Shown: positions 9,257-17,264 of the stretch, piece after piece
Position numbering within the stretch: the stretch's first letter is position 1
Layout: the number at the start of each line of letters is the position of its first letter
Source: Cupriavidus pauculus
GTDB taxonomy: Bacteria > Pseudomonadota > Gammaproteobacteria > Burkholderiales > Burkholderiaceae
Direction of reading: 5' to 3'
Assembly: GCF_008693385.1 (NCBI RefSeq)
Contig: NZ_CP044067.1
Location: 930,001 to 994,000 of the forward strand
Length of the DNA: 64,000 bases
Notes under the pieces: generated by a model
The model's database searches: none
Seen by the model: the letters and a program-made list of their open reading frames with translations, nothing else
What the model was told of the DNA's origin: nothing
Made by a program: the position numbers and the translations under genes

Positions 9257-10045
9257 ATGGACCGTGTCGCCCGCTTCTATCGCACCACCACCATCGCCCT
9301 CGCGGGCGCCGTCGCAGCCACCGCGTTCTCGCTGGCCGCCCGCCCGGCGGAAGCCGCGGAGCCGGCCAACGGCAAGACCATCGTGCTCGTGCACGGCGCG
9401 TTTGCCGATGGCTCCAGCTGGAACAAGGTCATCCCGACGCTGCAGCAGCGCGGCTACAAGGTCGTGGCCGTCCAGAACCCGCTGACCTCGCTGGCCGACG
9501 ACGTGGCCGCAACCAATCGCGTGATCGATGCGCAGAAGGGTGACGTCGTGCTGGTGGGCCACTCGTGGGGCGGCGTGGTGATTACCGAAGCCGGCAACAA
9601 TCCGAAGGTGAAGTCGCTCGTGTACGTGGCCGCGTTCGCGCCGGAAGCGGGCCAGTCGGTGGCCGACGCCTCCAAGTCCTACGCGCCGGCACCGGGCCTG
9701 AAGAACCTCGTGGCCGACAGCGGCGGCTTCCTGACGTTGACCGACGCCGACTTCAAGACGTACTTCGCGCCCGACGTGTCGTCCGCCGAGGTCAAGCTGA
9801 TGGCCGCGACGCAGGGCCCCGTGCAGTCGAAGGTGTTCGGCGAGAAGATCGGCGACAGCGCCGCGTGGAAGAACAAGCCGTCGTGGTTCGTGCTGGCGCA
9901 GAAGGACCAGATGATTCCGCCGCAGCAGCAGGCCGATGACGCGCAGAAGATCCACGCCACCGTGGTCAAGGTCAACGCGAGCCACGTGCCGATGGTCTCG
10001 CAGCCGAAGGCCGTGGCCGACGCGATCCTCGCGGCCGCCAAATAA
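9257..10045 (+). CDS. Exported alpha/beta hydrolase
   Basis: A protein of 262 residues with an N-terminal signal peptide (hydrophobic stretch from about residue 13, Ala-rich cleavage region around residue 33). The fold is shown by VLVHGAFADGSSW (oxyanion region), the nucleophile elbow LVGHSWGG with Ser103, an acid in QKDQMIPP and the catalytic His in NASHVPMVSQP. It belongs to the broad esterase/peroxidase-like hydrolase group; the substrate is not evident. It is transcribed alone, divergent from the OhrR-like regulator across an operator-bearing promoter, and is followed by two hairpins. Confidence 0.9.
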   Translation: MDRVARFYRTTTIALAGAVAATAFSLAARPAEAAEPANGKTIVLVHGAFADGSSWNKVIPTLQQRGYKVVAVQNPLTSLADDVAATNRVIDAQKGDVVLVGHSWGGVVITEAGNNPKVKSLVYVAAFAPEAGQSVADASKSYAPAPGLKNLVADSGGFLTLTDADFKTYFAPDVSSAEVKLMAATQGPVQSKVFGEKIGDSAAWKNKPSWFVLAQKDQMIPPQQQADDAQKIHATVVKVNASHVPMVSQPKAVADAILAAAK

Positions 10046-10071
10046 GTCGCCGGCACCAGCAATCGGCACCA

Positions 10072-10102
10072 GCAGCCGGTACCAGCAACTGGTACCGGCT
10101 GC
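10072..10102 (+). terminator. Strong hairpin after the alpha/beta hydrolase
   Basis: A perfect 14-bp stem (GCAGCCGGTACCAG / CTGGTACCGGCTGC) closes a CAA loop 26 bp past the hydrolase stop. No U-run follows, so it may act as an mRNA 3'-stabilising hairpin or a rho-assisted end. It is embedded in short GGCACCAGCA/GGTACCAGCA repeats (10051-10090). Confidence 0.6.
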
Positions 10103-10135
10103 CCCGTGATTTCCGGTAAAATTCTGCGCGCTTCC

Positions 10136-10166
10136 GGTTTCAGTTGGAGGAATCCTCCAAGAAACC
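10136..10166. terminator. Second intergenic hairpin between convergent genes
   Basis: Nested inverted repeats: GGTTTC (10136-10141) pairs with GAAACC (10161-10166), enclosing TTGGAGGA / TCCTCCAA (10144-10151, 10153-10160). It sits just before the stop of the convergent Lrp gene at 10173. It lacks a U-run and could serve transcripts from either side. Confidence 0.45.
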
Positions 10167-10172
10167 CCGCCG

Positions 10173-10634
10173 TTAGAGGAGCGGCAACCCGCTATGGCGC
10201 TTCACCTCGCGCAGACTCAGAATCGACTCCACCGATGTCACCCCGGGCAGCGTCCGGATGACATCGCGTACGAACACGCCATAGTCGTCCAGATCGCGTG
10301 CGACCACGGTCAGCACGTAGTCGGCGGTACCCGTGACGTTATGGCAGGCGACGATGCGCGGAATGGCCTGCACCTCGCGCTCGAAGCGATCCGACAGCTC
10401 GCGGTCGTGCACCCCGAAGCGGATCTGCGTAAAGGCCATCAGGCCGAGGTCGAGCGCCTTCCGCGAGAGCGTGGCGCGATAGCCTTCGATGAAACCGTCG
10501 GCTTCCAGGCGCCGGAGCCGGCGCGCGCATGGCGTTTCACTGAGACCCACCGAGTCCGCCAGACTCGCGTTGGTGATACGGCCGTCCGCCTGCACGGCCT
10601 GCAGGATCTCCCGATCGATGCGGTCAAGGTCCAT
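10173..10634 (-). CDS. Lrp/AsnC family transcriptional regulator
   Basis: A protein of 153 residues from ATG 10634, the usual Lrp length; in-frame starts further upstream would add about 24 non-homologous residues. The N-terminus is a classic Lrp helix-turn-helix (LDRIDREILQAVQADGRITN, ADSVGLSETPCARRLRRLEA), followed by the RAM/ligand-binding beta-alpha fold with the conserved TGTADYVLTVVARDLDDY segment. Lrp proteins sense amino acids or related compounds and form octamers. The nearest divergent gene is the OFA transporter 620 bp away; the region between carries several inverted repeats, so that gene is a candidate target. Confidence 0.92.
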   Translation of the reverse strand: MDLDRIDREILQAVQADGRITNASLADSVGLSETPCARRLRRLEADGFIEGYRATLSRKALDLGLMAFTQIRFGVHDRELSDRFEREVQAIPRIVACHNVTGTADYVLTVVARDLDDYGVFVRDVIRTLPGVTSVESILSLREVKRHSGLPLL

Positions 10635-11256
10635 CTTGGCATTACCCCCCGTATGTTTTGCCGAAAGGGTAGCGCATCGGTCGCCTGAGGCCATGCCATA
10701 AATCAATGGTCCCCACTTCTTTCCAATACGTTTGGCACCGGTCTGTTGCGGAAAGCAGACGACTGGGGACCATTTAATTGCGGTTTATCCGTGATGAACC
10801 GCGGACATTGAGTTGAAACGGGAATATGTCATTCTTTTCCTATTGAAGTCGTCAATGCCTAGCGCTAAGGTTCGACCAAAATATTTTTCCGGCAGATATA
10901 TGCAAAACAAAGCATATATCCACCACGCCCGTCACGGGAAGACAATGAAAACCAGCAAAACAGGTCAACGCGCCCCCGCCATGACCGCAGACACCGACAC
11001 CATCCGCATCGCGGCCCACGTGCCCTGCCCCGCCTCGCCTGTTTTCGCGCGTCGCAACCGTCCATAGCCCTACCCGTTCCTGTAGCAAAACGCCGCATCG
11101 GCAGGCGCGCTCGCGCGCGGCTGCCAGTGCGGCATCGTTGGGCAGTGCGGCCACGGCGTGACGGGGTCAATCCGGCAAGGGTGCCTCAGACTACCCGGCC
11201 GGACACGCCAGGTCCTTGGTCGTGCTGTCCCGGATCCCTGTCTGGAGATTTACGTC
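10635..11256. promoter_or_regulatory. Long upstream region of the OFA transporter, several inverted repeats
   Basis: 622 bp without a convincing gene, markedly more AT-rich around 10780-10930 than the flanks. It contains AATGGTCCCCA (10705-10715) and its inverted copy TGGGGACCATT (10764-10774) enclosing a small hairpin GTCTG/CAGAC (10741-10760). It also contains GCGGTT / AACCGC (10780-10785, 10797-10802) and the 9-bp AT-rich palindrome at 10895-10920 listed separately. The short reading frame at 10813-11067 has no family resemblance and is not called. This region probably holds the transporter promoter and a long 5' leader. Confidence 0.55.
10895..10920. promoter_or_regulatory. Perfect AT-rich inverted repeat, possible operator
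   Basis: GATATATGC (10895-10903), 8-nt A-rich spacer, GCATATATC (10912-10920). A 26-bp symmetrical site in otherwise GC-rich DNA is typical of a dimeric regulator's operator. It lies 336 bp upstream of the OFA transporter start and 260 bp from the Lrp start. Confidence 0.5.
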
Positions 11257-12684
11257 ATGAGCAGTGTCATGAATGATGGCGGCAGCGTGGCTTACGGCCA
11301 CGCACCGTTTTTTTCAAAAGAGGCGACTTACGCCAAACCGGGTTTTTCCCGGTGGATGGTGCCGCCTGCCGCCCTCGCCGTGCACCTGTGCATTGGTCAG
11401 GCCTATGCGTTTTCGGTGTTCAATGGCCCGCTGTCCAAGGCCATCGGCATTACCGAGGCAGCGCCCGATGACTGGAAGCTGACCACGCTGGGCTGGATTT
11501 TCTCCCTCGCGATTTTCTTCCTCGGTATTTCGGCCGCATTCGCCGGCAAATGGCTCGAGCGCGTCGGTCCGCGCATGACCATGTTCACGGCGGCATGCTG
11601 CTTCGGCAGCGGCTTCCTGGTCTCCTCGCTGGGCGTGTACCTGCACCAGATCTGGCTGCTGTACCTTGGCTACGGGGTCCTCGGCGGTATCGGCCTGGGC
11701 CTCGGCTACGTGTCGCCGGTGTCGACGCTCATCCGCTGGTTCCCGGACCGCCGCGGCATGGCGACCGGCATGGCCATCATGGGCTTCGGCGGCGGCGCGA
11801 TGATCGCCGCACCGTTGTCCGTGGCGCTGATGAACTACTTCAAGAGCGCGACTTCGGTCGGCGTGGCGCAGACCTTCCTGGTACTGGGCGTGGCGTACTT
11901 CATCTCGATGACCATCGGCTCGCTGGCCATCCGCGTTCCGCCCCCCGGCTGGAAGCCGGAAGGCTGGACCCCGCCGCAGACCACCAGCAAGATGGTCTCG
12001 AAGAACCACGTGCATATCGATCAGGCCCTCAAGACGCCCCAGTTCTATCTGCTGTGGCTCGTGCTGTTCCTGAATGTGACCGCCGGTATCGGCATTCTGG
12101 GCCAGGCTTCGCTGATGATTCAGGAAAGCTTCAAGAGCACCGTGAATGCGGCTTCCGCCGCCGGCTTCGTCGGCCTGCTGTCGCTGTTCAACATGGGCGG
12201 CCGTTTCGTCTGGGCCTCGTCGTCGGACTTCCTGGGCCGCAAGAACACGTACTTCGTGTTCTTCGTGCTGGGCGCGATCCTGTACTGGCTGGTGCCCGAG
12301 CTGGGCGCCTCGGGCAACATCGTGCTGTTCGTGCTGGCCTACTGCGTGATCATGTCGATGTACGGCGGCGGCTTCGCGACCATCCCGGCCTATCTGGCCG
12401 ACATGTTCGGCACCGCCTACGTCGGTGGCATCCACGGCCGTCTGCTGACCGCCTGGGCCGCCGCCGGTATCGCCGGCCCGGTGATCGTGAACTACGTGCG
12501 CGAGTACCAGGTGTCGCAAGGCGTGGCCGCCGCGCAGGCGTACACGATGACCGTGCACATCATGGCCGGCGTGCTGGTGGTCGGCTTCCTGTGCAACCTG
12601 CTGGTGTCGCGCGTCAACGAAAAGCACCACATGAGCGACGCGGACGTGGCACGCATGGGCGGCGCCGCCGGTCCTGCCCACTAA
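11257..12684 (+). CDS. OFA-type MFS transporter (oxalate/formate antiporter family)
   Basis: A protein of 475 residues from ATG 11257, with TGGAGA 9-14 bases upstream; the frame is open further 5' but without homology. About 12 membrane segments are visible. Family marks include VHLCIGQAYAFSVFNGPL in TM1, GERx-like RWFPDRRGMATGMAIMGFGGGAM in the central loop and FLGRKNTYFVFF after TM8. OFA members exchange oxalate for formate or take up monocarboxylates, and sequence alone does not choose between these. A 40-residue membrane protein follows 31 bp downstream and is probably co-transcribed, ending at a strong terminator. Confidence 0.88.
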   Translation: MSSVMNDGGSVAYGHAPFFSKEATYAKPGFSRWMVPPAALAVHLCIGQAYAFSVFNGPLSKAIGITEAAPDDWKLTTLGWIFSLAIFFLGISAAFAGKWLERVGPRMTMFTAACCFGSGFLVSSLGVYLHQIWLLYLGYGVLGGIGLGLGYVSPVSTLIRWFPDRRGMATGMAIMGFGGGAMIAAPLSVALMNYFKSATSVGVAQTFLVLGVAYFISMTIGSLAIRVPPPGWKPEGWTPPQTTSKMVSKNHVHIDQALKTPQFYLLWLVLFLNVTAGIGILGQASLMIQESFKSTVNAASAAGFVGLLSLFNMGGRFVWASSSDFLGRKNTYFVFFVLGAILYWLVPELGASGNIVLFVLAYCVIMSMYGGGFATIPAYLADMFGTAYVGGIHGRLLTAWAAAGIAGPVIVNYVREYQVSQGVAAAQAYTMTVHIMAGVLVVGFLCNLLVSRVNEKHHMSDADVARMGGAAGPAH

Positions 12685-12715
12685 TCCGCAACCACCCTAT
12701 CAGGAGCGAATCGAC

Positions 12716-12838
12716 ATGGAAAACAAGACTGTCGAAACCAACAAGGGCCTGCTGGCGGCGTTCTGGCTGTATGTCACGATCCCGCTGTGCTGGGGCGTGT
12801 ACAACACGATCCTGCAAGCGACGAAGCTGTTCCAGTAA
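12716..12838 (+). CDS. Small single-TM companion protein of the MFS transporter
   Basis: A 40-residue protein (starts MENKTVETNKGLL, one membrane helix AAFWLYVTIPLCWGVY, ends TKLFQ) with a strong ribosome site CAGGAG 8 bases before its ATG. It lies 31 bp after the OFA transporter and immediately before the terminator at 12861. Short proteins of this kind are known next to OFA transporters in Burkholderiaceae and are annotated as MFS small subunits. Direct evidence for a role is lacking in sequence, but position, codon use and ribosome site support a real gene. Confidence 0.8.
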   Translation: MENKTVETNKGLLAAFWLYVTIPLCWGVYNTILQATKLFQ

Positions 12839-12860
12839 CACGCTTCCCCGTCTTTGACGA

Positions 12861-12892
12861 ACAGCCGGCCTCGCGCCGGCTGTTTTGTTTTT
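12861..12892 (+). terminator. Rho-independent terminator of the OFA operon
   Basis: A 9-bp perfect stem (ACAGCCGGC / GCCGGCTGT) with loop CTCGC, followed by TTTGTTTTTG, is a textbook terminator 22 bp after the small subunit's stop. Confidence 0.95.
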
Positions 12893-12959
12893 GCACGGAC
12901 GTTGAATTCCGCACTGTGCGATCATCCGTTGCTCGAATGACCCACTTTATGGAGTTCGC

Positions 12960-13751
12960 ATGAAAATCGATCTCTCCGGCAAGACGGCCCTCGTCACGGG
13001 TTCCACCGCGGGCATCGGCCTTGCCTCCGCCAAGGGCCTTGCGGCCGCTGGCGCGCGCGTCATCATCAACGGCCGCAGCGCGGCCGGCGTGGAAAAGGCA
13101 CACCAGACCATCGCCGCGGCCGTGCCCGGCGCGCAGGTGGTCGGCTTTGTCGGCGATTTGTCGGAGCCGGCGCAATGCGAGAAGATCGTGGCCGCGCACC
13201 CCGACGTCGATGTGCTGATCAACAATCTCGGGATCTTCGAGTTGAAAGACTTCTTCGACATTCCGGACAGCGACTGGGAACGCTTCTTCCAGGTGAACGT
13301 GATGAGCGGTGTGCGGCTGTCGCGCGCGTACGCGCAGGGCATGGCCGCACGCAAGTGGGGCCGCATCGTCTTTATCGCGTCGGAGTCCGGTTTCAATATT
13401 CCCGTGGACATGGTCCACTACGGTTTTACCAAGACCGCCCAGATTGCCATCGCGCGCGGGCTGGCCAAGCGTCTGGCGGGTACCGGCGTGACGGTCAACT
13501 CGGTGCTGCCGGGGCCGACGCTGACCGAAGGCGTGGCGGCGATGCTCAAGGACGATATCGCCCGCACCGGCAAGAGCCTCGAGGAAGCCGGGCGCGACTT
13601 CGTGATGGAGCACCGCAGCACGTCGCTGATCCAGCGTGCCGCGAATGTGGACGAGGTGGCGAACATGGTCGTGTATGCGAGTTCGCCGCAGGCGTCGGCC
13701 ACGACGGGCGCATCGCTGCGCGTCGATGGCGGTGTCGTGGATCTCTTGTGA
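12960..13751 (+). CDS. SDR family oxidoreductase (3-oxoacyl-ACP reductase-like)
   Basis: 263 residues. Shows the cofactor motif TGSTAGIG near residue 12, NNLG near residue 86, a catalytic Ser in FIASESG and YxxxK in HYGFTKTAQ, plus the C-terminal VDGG seen in FabG-like enzymes. Ribosome site TATGGAG lies before the ATG. A cytochrome-type gene starts 10 bp after the stop and is probably translated from the same mRNA. An SDR next to a periplasmic cytochrome suggests an oxidation pathway, but the substrate is unknown. Confidence 0.92.
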   Translation: MKIDLSGKTALVTGSTAGIGLASAKGLAAAGARVIINGRSAAGVEKAHQTIAAAVPGAQVVGFVGDLSEPAQCEKIVAAHPDVDVLINNLGIFELKDFFDIPDSDWERFFQVNVMSGVRLSRAYAQGMAARKWGRIVFIASESGFNIPVDMVHYGFTKTAQIAIARGLAKRLAGTGVTVNSVLPGPTLTEGVAAMLKDDIARTGKSLEEAGRDFVMEHRSTSLIQRAANVDEVANMVVYASSPQASATTGASLRVDGGVVDLL

Positions 13752-13761
13752 GCGGTTCAAC

Positions 13762-14583
13762 TTGAAATACGTACGCCTGCCCGCGCTTGCGCTGGCCGCA
13801 CTGACTTTCGTCGGTGTCGCCAGCGCCGCGGAACTGAAGATCAATGCGGTCACGCTGACCACGCAGCAACTGCTTGCACGCCAGGACGCGAAGACCATCA
13901 CGGTGCCCGGCGATGTGTCGTACCACCGCACGATGACCTATCGCGCGGTGCCGCTGCGCGCGTTGCCCGGTATCGACAGGCTTGGCAAAGAGGAAGACCT
14001 GCAGATTGCCGCGACCGATGGATACGTGACCAACCTGCCCCATGCGCTGGTGGCCGGGGTCTCCGCCAACAGGCGCGGCAAGGGCGCCGAGCCGTGGCTC
14101 GCCATCGAACCGCCGGACAAGCCGTGGCCGCGCGCAACCGATGGCAAGGCGACCGGGCCGTTCTATCTGGTGTGGCTGCATCCCGAGGCTTCGGGCGTCA
14201 AGAGCGAACAGTGGCCGTTCCAGATCGGGTCGATCCGCACGGTGTCCGCGCGCGCGGGCAAGTGGCCGCAGATCGCGGTCGGCAGCGAAGTGCCGGCCGA
14301 CTCGGTCATCCGGGTCGGACAGTCTGTCGTGGCCACGCAATGCATGGTGTGCCACAAGCTCAACGGCGCGGGGGACGCCACGCTGGGCCCCGACCTCAAT
14401 GTGCCGCGCAGCCCGACCGAGTATTTCCAGCCGGGCGTACTGCGCGAGTTCATCCGCAATCCGCGCGCGATTCGTGCATGGCCGGGTATGCAGATGCCGA
14501 GCTTTCCGCCGTCGAACCTGAGCGACGCGGACCTCGATGCCGCGATTGCCTATCTGTCTTATATGGCGCAGCGGCGCAAGTAA
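13762..14583 (+). CDS. Periplasmic c-type cytochrome with N-terminal molybdopterin-oxidoreductase-like domain
   Basis: 273 residues, most likely starting at TTG 13762, because the signal peptide MKYVRLPALALAALTFVGVASA begins exactly there. No ATG is available in frame nearby and the upstream frame lies inside the SDR gene. Residues 25-175 resemble the oxidoreductase molybdopterin-binding fold, though no molybdenum-ligating Cys is evident. A C-terminal class I cytochrome c domain follows, with CMVCHK (C194, C197, H198) and a methionine ligand in GMQMPSF. It would receive or pass electrons in the periplasm. The two-domain arrangement is unusual, and the N-terminal assignment is tentative. Confidence 0.75.
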   Translation: MKYVRLPALALAALTFVGVASAAELKINAVTLTTQQLLARQDAKTITVPGDVSYHRTMTYRAVPLRALPGIDRLGKEEDLQIAATDGYVTNLPHALVAGVSANRRGKGAEPWLAIEPPDKPWPRATDGKATGPFYLVWLHPEASGVKSEQWPFQIGSIRTVSARAGKWPQIAVGSEVPADSVIRVGQSVVATQCMVCHKLNGAGDATLGPDLNVPRSPTEYFQPGVLREFIRNPRAIRAWPGMQMPSFPPSNLSDADLDAAIAYLSYMAQRRK

Positions 14584-14598
14584 CCCGGGATTAGCGTC

Positions 14599-15717
14599 TC
14601 AGGGGCTCAGCAGCTTGCCCGTCCGGTAGGCACGCGAGCCCGAGACACGCCCGATCTGGTCGCCCGGCTTCACAAAGCGCACCTCGCGCCCCATGTAGAA
14701 CACGCCTCCCGTGTGGCTCTCCATGGTCGTACGCGTGCCATCGACCGGGTCGACGATATCGAACAGCGCCTGCCCGGGCCGGACCGTCGAACCCACCGCG
14801 GTGCGATACACGAGGATGCCCGCCACCGGCGCCACCAGCTGTTCGCTGCCCGCCAGCGGCGTGGCCGGCTGCAGCAGTGGCGGCAGCGGCGGCGCCTCGC
14901 CGTCGATGATGCCGACATACGTCAGATATGCGATCAGCGCATCGGCATCCTGCCGCGCCAGCGCGTCCGTCACGTCCCGCTGGCCGCGGTGTTCCACGGT
15001 CACCGCCACGCTGCCATGCGGAATCGGATAACGCTCCCCGAACGCCTGCTGGATCTGATACCACGTGTAGCTGTGCGCCTCGTCGAACGAGTACGCGCCC
15101 GAGTCCAGCGCAAGCAGGCTCGCGGTCGCGCCCAGATAGCGCGCCAGCGGTTCCACTTCGCGCCAGATCGCATCGCCGGTGTAGACGTGCATGCCCGCCT
15201 CGCGCGAGCAATGCAGATCCAGCACATAGTCGGCGTCATGCGCGAGCAGCATCAGCGTCTGCTGCAGCGACGCGAACGCCGATACCGGCTTGCGCGCGAG
15301 CAGCGCCTCGCGCCACGCGGCGCGCACGATGCGCAGGTTTTCCTGGCCATTCTGCGTCAGCTGCTCGGCAATCGCGGCGCTGACCTCGGTGGCTACCATC
15401 GGAAAGTCGCGATTGAAATTCTTGCCGCTCGTCACCTCGAAGCGGCCGATAAAGTTGCCGAGGACGCCCTGCGCGAGCCCGATCGGATTCGCGGCCGAGA
15501 CGAGCACGACCTCTCCGCGCACGCGCCCCGCCTGCTCGAGCGCCGCGAATTTCTCCTTGAGCACCGTCGCCGTGAGCATTGCGGGAATCTCGTCCGCATG
15601 CAGGCCGGCCTGCAGATAGACCTTGCGGCCGCCCCCCGGCTCGCCAAAGTGGTGGCTCACGAGTTCGAGGGACACGCCGGGCGACGGCGACAAGAGGGGA
15701 TGGGTCTGGCGTTTCAT
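14599..15717 (-). CDS. Succinylglutamate desuccinylase/aspartoacylase family protein
   Basis: 372 residues from ATG 15717. Zinc-ligand motifs of the AstE/AspA branch of the M14 fold are visible: GLHADEIP (His and Glu) near residue 46 and VLDLHCS (third His) near residue 170. GKNFNRDFP and VEHRGQ provide further conserved substrate-site residues. A C-terminal beta domain (about 295-372) ends the protein. The family cleaves N-acyl or amide bonds of amino-acid derivatives. A divergent Lrp/AsnC regulator begins 70 bp away with symmetric repeats between, so amino-acid responsive control is likely. It converges with the cytochrome gene, 15 bp between stops. Confidence 0.88.
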   Translation of the reverse strand: MKRQTHPLLSPSPGVSLELVSHHFGEPGGGRKVYLQAGLHADEIPAMLTATVLKEKFAALEQAGRVRGEVVLVSAANPIGLAQGVLGNFIGRFEVTSGKNFNRDFPMVATEVSAAIAEQLTQNGQENLRIVRAAWREALLARKPVSAFASLQQTLMLLAHDADYVLDLHCSREAGMHVYTGDAIWREVEPLARYLGATASLLALDSGAYSFDEAHSYTWYQIQQAFGERYPIPHGSVAVTVEHRGQRDVTDALARQDADALIAYLTYVGIIDGEAPPLPPLLQPATPLAGSEQLVAPVAGILVYRTAVGSTVRPGQALFDIVDPVDGTRTTMESHTGGVFYMGREVRFVKPGDQIGRVSGSRAYRTGKLLSP

Positions 15718-15727
15718 CGCGGATTTG

Positions 15728-15777
15728 GGTATCGTATTGCTTATTGTATTCACAAAATACTTTAAGCATCGTATCAC
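15728..15777. promoter_or_regulatory. Divergent promoter region with nested inverted repeats
   Basis: The 69-bp gap between the deacylase and Lrp genes is AT-rich. It holds GTATT-CACAA-AATAC (15746-15760), flanked by GCTTA and TAAGC and then imperfect GGTATCGTA / CGTATCACC arms. The symmetry fits an Lrp-type operator controlling both genes. Confidence 0.55.
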
Positions 15778-15786
15778 CGCGCCTTC

Positions 15787-16236
15787 ATGCCGACAACCGC
15801 CTTTCCAGTCATGGACGACTTCGACCACCAGCTGCTGGGCCTGCTCCGGGCCAATGCGCGGGCCAGTGCCGCCCTGCTTGCCCATCGGCTCGGCGTGGCG
15901 CGCACCACGATCGCCAACCGTATCGCCCGGCTGGAAAAGGCGGGCATCATCGTCGGTTATACGGTGCAGGTCCGGCCGGAAGCCCAGCGCGACGCGATTG
16001 CCGCGTGGATGAGCATTGCCGTGGAAGGAAACCAGGCGCGCGAGGTCATCGCGCGCCTGCTGGGGGAGCCCGGCGTCTCGGCGCTGCACGACACCAATGG
16101 GCGATGGGACCTGCTGGCGGAAGTCCGGGCGCCGTCGCTCGACGGGCTGGCGTCCGTGCTCGAGCGCGTGCGGCTGATCCGTGGCATCAGCGCCACGGAG
16201 ACCAGCATCCACCTGACGAGTTACAAGGCGTCCTGA
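15787..16236 (+). CDS. Lrp/AsnC family transcriptional regulator
   Basis: 149 residues. Contains the Lrp helix-turn-helix (DDFDHQLLGLLRANARASAA, AHRLGVARTTIANRIARLEKAG) and a RAM domain, though the ligand-loop residues differ from the other Lrp in this window (HDTNGRWDLLAEVRAPSLD). It is divergent from the AstE/AspA-like gene, its probable target. Its last 16 bp overlap the 3' end of the GntR gene on the other strand (16221-16236). Confidence 0.92.
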   Translation: MPTTAFPVMDDFDHQLLGLLRANARASAALLAHRLGVARTTIANRIARLEKAGIIVGYTVQVRPEAQRDAIAAWMSIAVEGNQAREVIARLLGEPGVSALHDTNGRWDLLAEVRAPSLDGLASVLERVRLIRGISATETSIHLTSYKAS

Positions 16237-17177
16237 ACGGACGCCGCCTGCGCGGACTGCGGCTGCGCCGCGGGCGACGCCTTGAGCTTGCTCGCCACTT
16301 CCAGATGCTTGCGCATCAGCTCGGCCGCCCCCTCTCGATTGCCGGACTCGAGCGCCGCCAGAATGCCCAGATGCTCGTGGCAACTGATCTCCACACGCCC
16401 GCTGCCGTGCTTCCAGTCGTAGTTCGATAGCCGGCGGATGCGGTTCAGGCGCCGGATCGCATCCACATAGAACCGGTTGCCCGAGGCAATGGCCAGCCCT
16501 TCATGGAACGCCGCGTTGGTCTCGAAGAACGCGATCGGTGACGCCTCCGTCCACGGCTGCGTGAGGAACGCCGAATGCTGGATGCGCATACGCGCGGCCC
16601 AGTCCGGCGGCAGCACGAACGACGGCTCCAGGATCGCCGCAGGCTCGATCACGAGCCGGAACCGGTAACTCTCCAGCCGCGCCTCGCTGTACCAGACCGC
16701 GTCCTGGAACTTCCACCGGTAGCCGAGCCGCCGCTCGACGATACCGAGGTCCGCGAGCCGCACCAGCGCCTGCTTGATGGTCACGCGCGTCTCGTTGTAG
16801 CGCTCCATCAGGTCGCGCTCGGAGACCTCGTCCGGCAGCGACTTGCGCTGGCGGTCATGCGCGATGCGCGCGAGCAGCTCGTCCTCGTCCGCCGGCACGG
16901 GCGTCTCCGCCTCCGCCACCGGCGGCGGCGCCAGCAGCGCCACGCCCTTGTTGCGGCGCCGTTCGACAAAGCCCTGCGCCTCCAGCTGGTCCAGCGCCGC
17001 ACGGATCGGCGTGCGCGAGACCCCCAGCGACTCCGCCAGTTTCTGTTCGTTCAGACGATCCCCGGCCTCCAGCGACTCGTCGCGGATCCATTGTGCGATG
17101 CGGTCCTGCAATGCCAGGCGCGTGCGGCCAGAACCCTCCGCGGGCGTTTCGTTTGGAACGCTGTTCGGATATTCCAT
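16221..17177 (-). CDS. GntR family regulator with two winged-helix domains and an FCD domain
   Basis: 318 residues from ATG 17177. Residues about 18-80 form a GntR winged helix (LEAGDRLNEQKLAESLGVSRTPIRAAL). After an Ala/Pro linker, a second one follows at about 105-170 (LPDEVSERDLMERYNETRVTIKQALVRLADLGIVERRLGYRWKF). The rest is an FCD ligand domain with metal-ligand histidines (NAAFHEGLAIASGN, SCHEHLGILAAL). Most FCD regulators have a single helix-turn-helix, so the duplication is noteworthy. It is divergent from the C45 hydrolase/ABC transporter operon, with a consensus operator 9 bp before its own start. Confidence 0.9.
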   Translation of the reverse strand: MEYPNSVPNETPAEGSGRTRLALQDRIAQWIRDESLEAGDRLNEQKLAESLGVSRTPIRAALDQLEAQGFVERRRNKGVALLAPPPVAEAETPVPADEDELLARIAHDRQRKSLPDEVSERDLMERYNETRVTIKQALVRLADLGIVERRLGYRWKFQDAVWYSEARLESYRFRLVIEPAAILEPSFVLPPDWAARMRIQHSAFLTQPWTEASPIAFFETNAAFHEGLAIASGNRFYVDAIRRLNRIRRLSNYDWKHGSGRVEISCHEHLGILAALESGNREGAAELMRKHLEVASKLKASPAAQPQSAQAASVQDAL

Positions 17178-17185
17178 TGATTTTT

Positions 17186-17196
17186 TTGTGTTACCA
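17186..17196. promoter_or_regulatory. FadR-type GntR operator
   Basis: TTGTGTTACCA matches the FadR-subfamily GntR consensus TNGTNNNACNA at every defined position and is flanked symmetrically by T and A tracts. It lies in the 87-bp divergent region, close to the GntR start at 17177, consistent with autoregulation and control of the operon starting at 17265. Confidence 0.7.
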
Positions 17197-17264
17197 AAAT
17201 ACACTTTGAATCCTACACACAACCATAACGCGACTCCTGACCTCTCCCGCCGTACCCTCCGACC

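Noticed and set aside
10813..11067. 84-codon frame upstream of the OFA transporter
   Set aside because: No ribosome site, no domain, atypical composition; it lies in a repeat-rich regulatory region.
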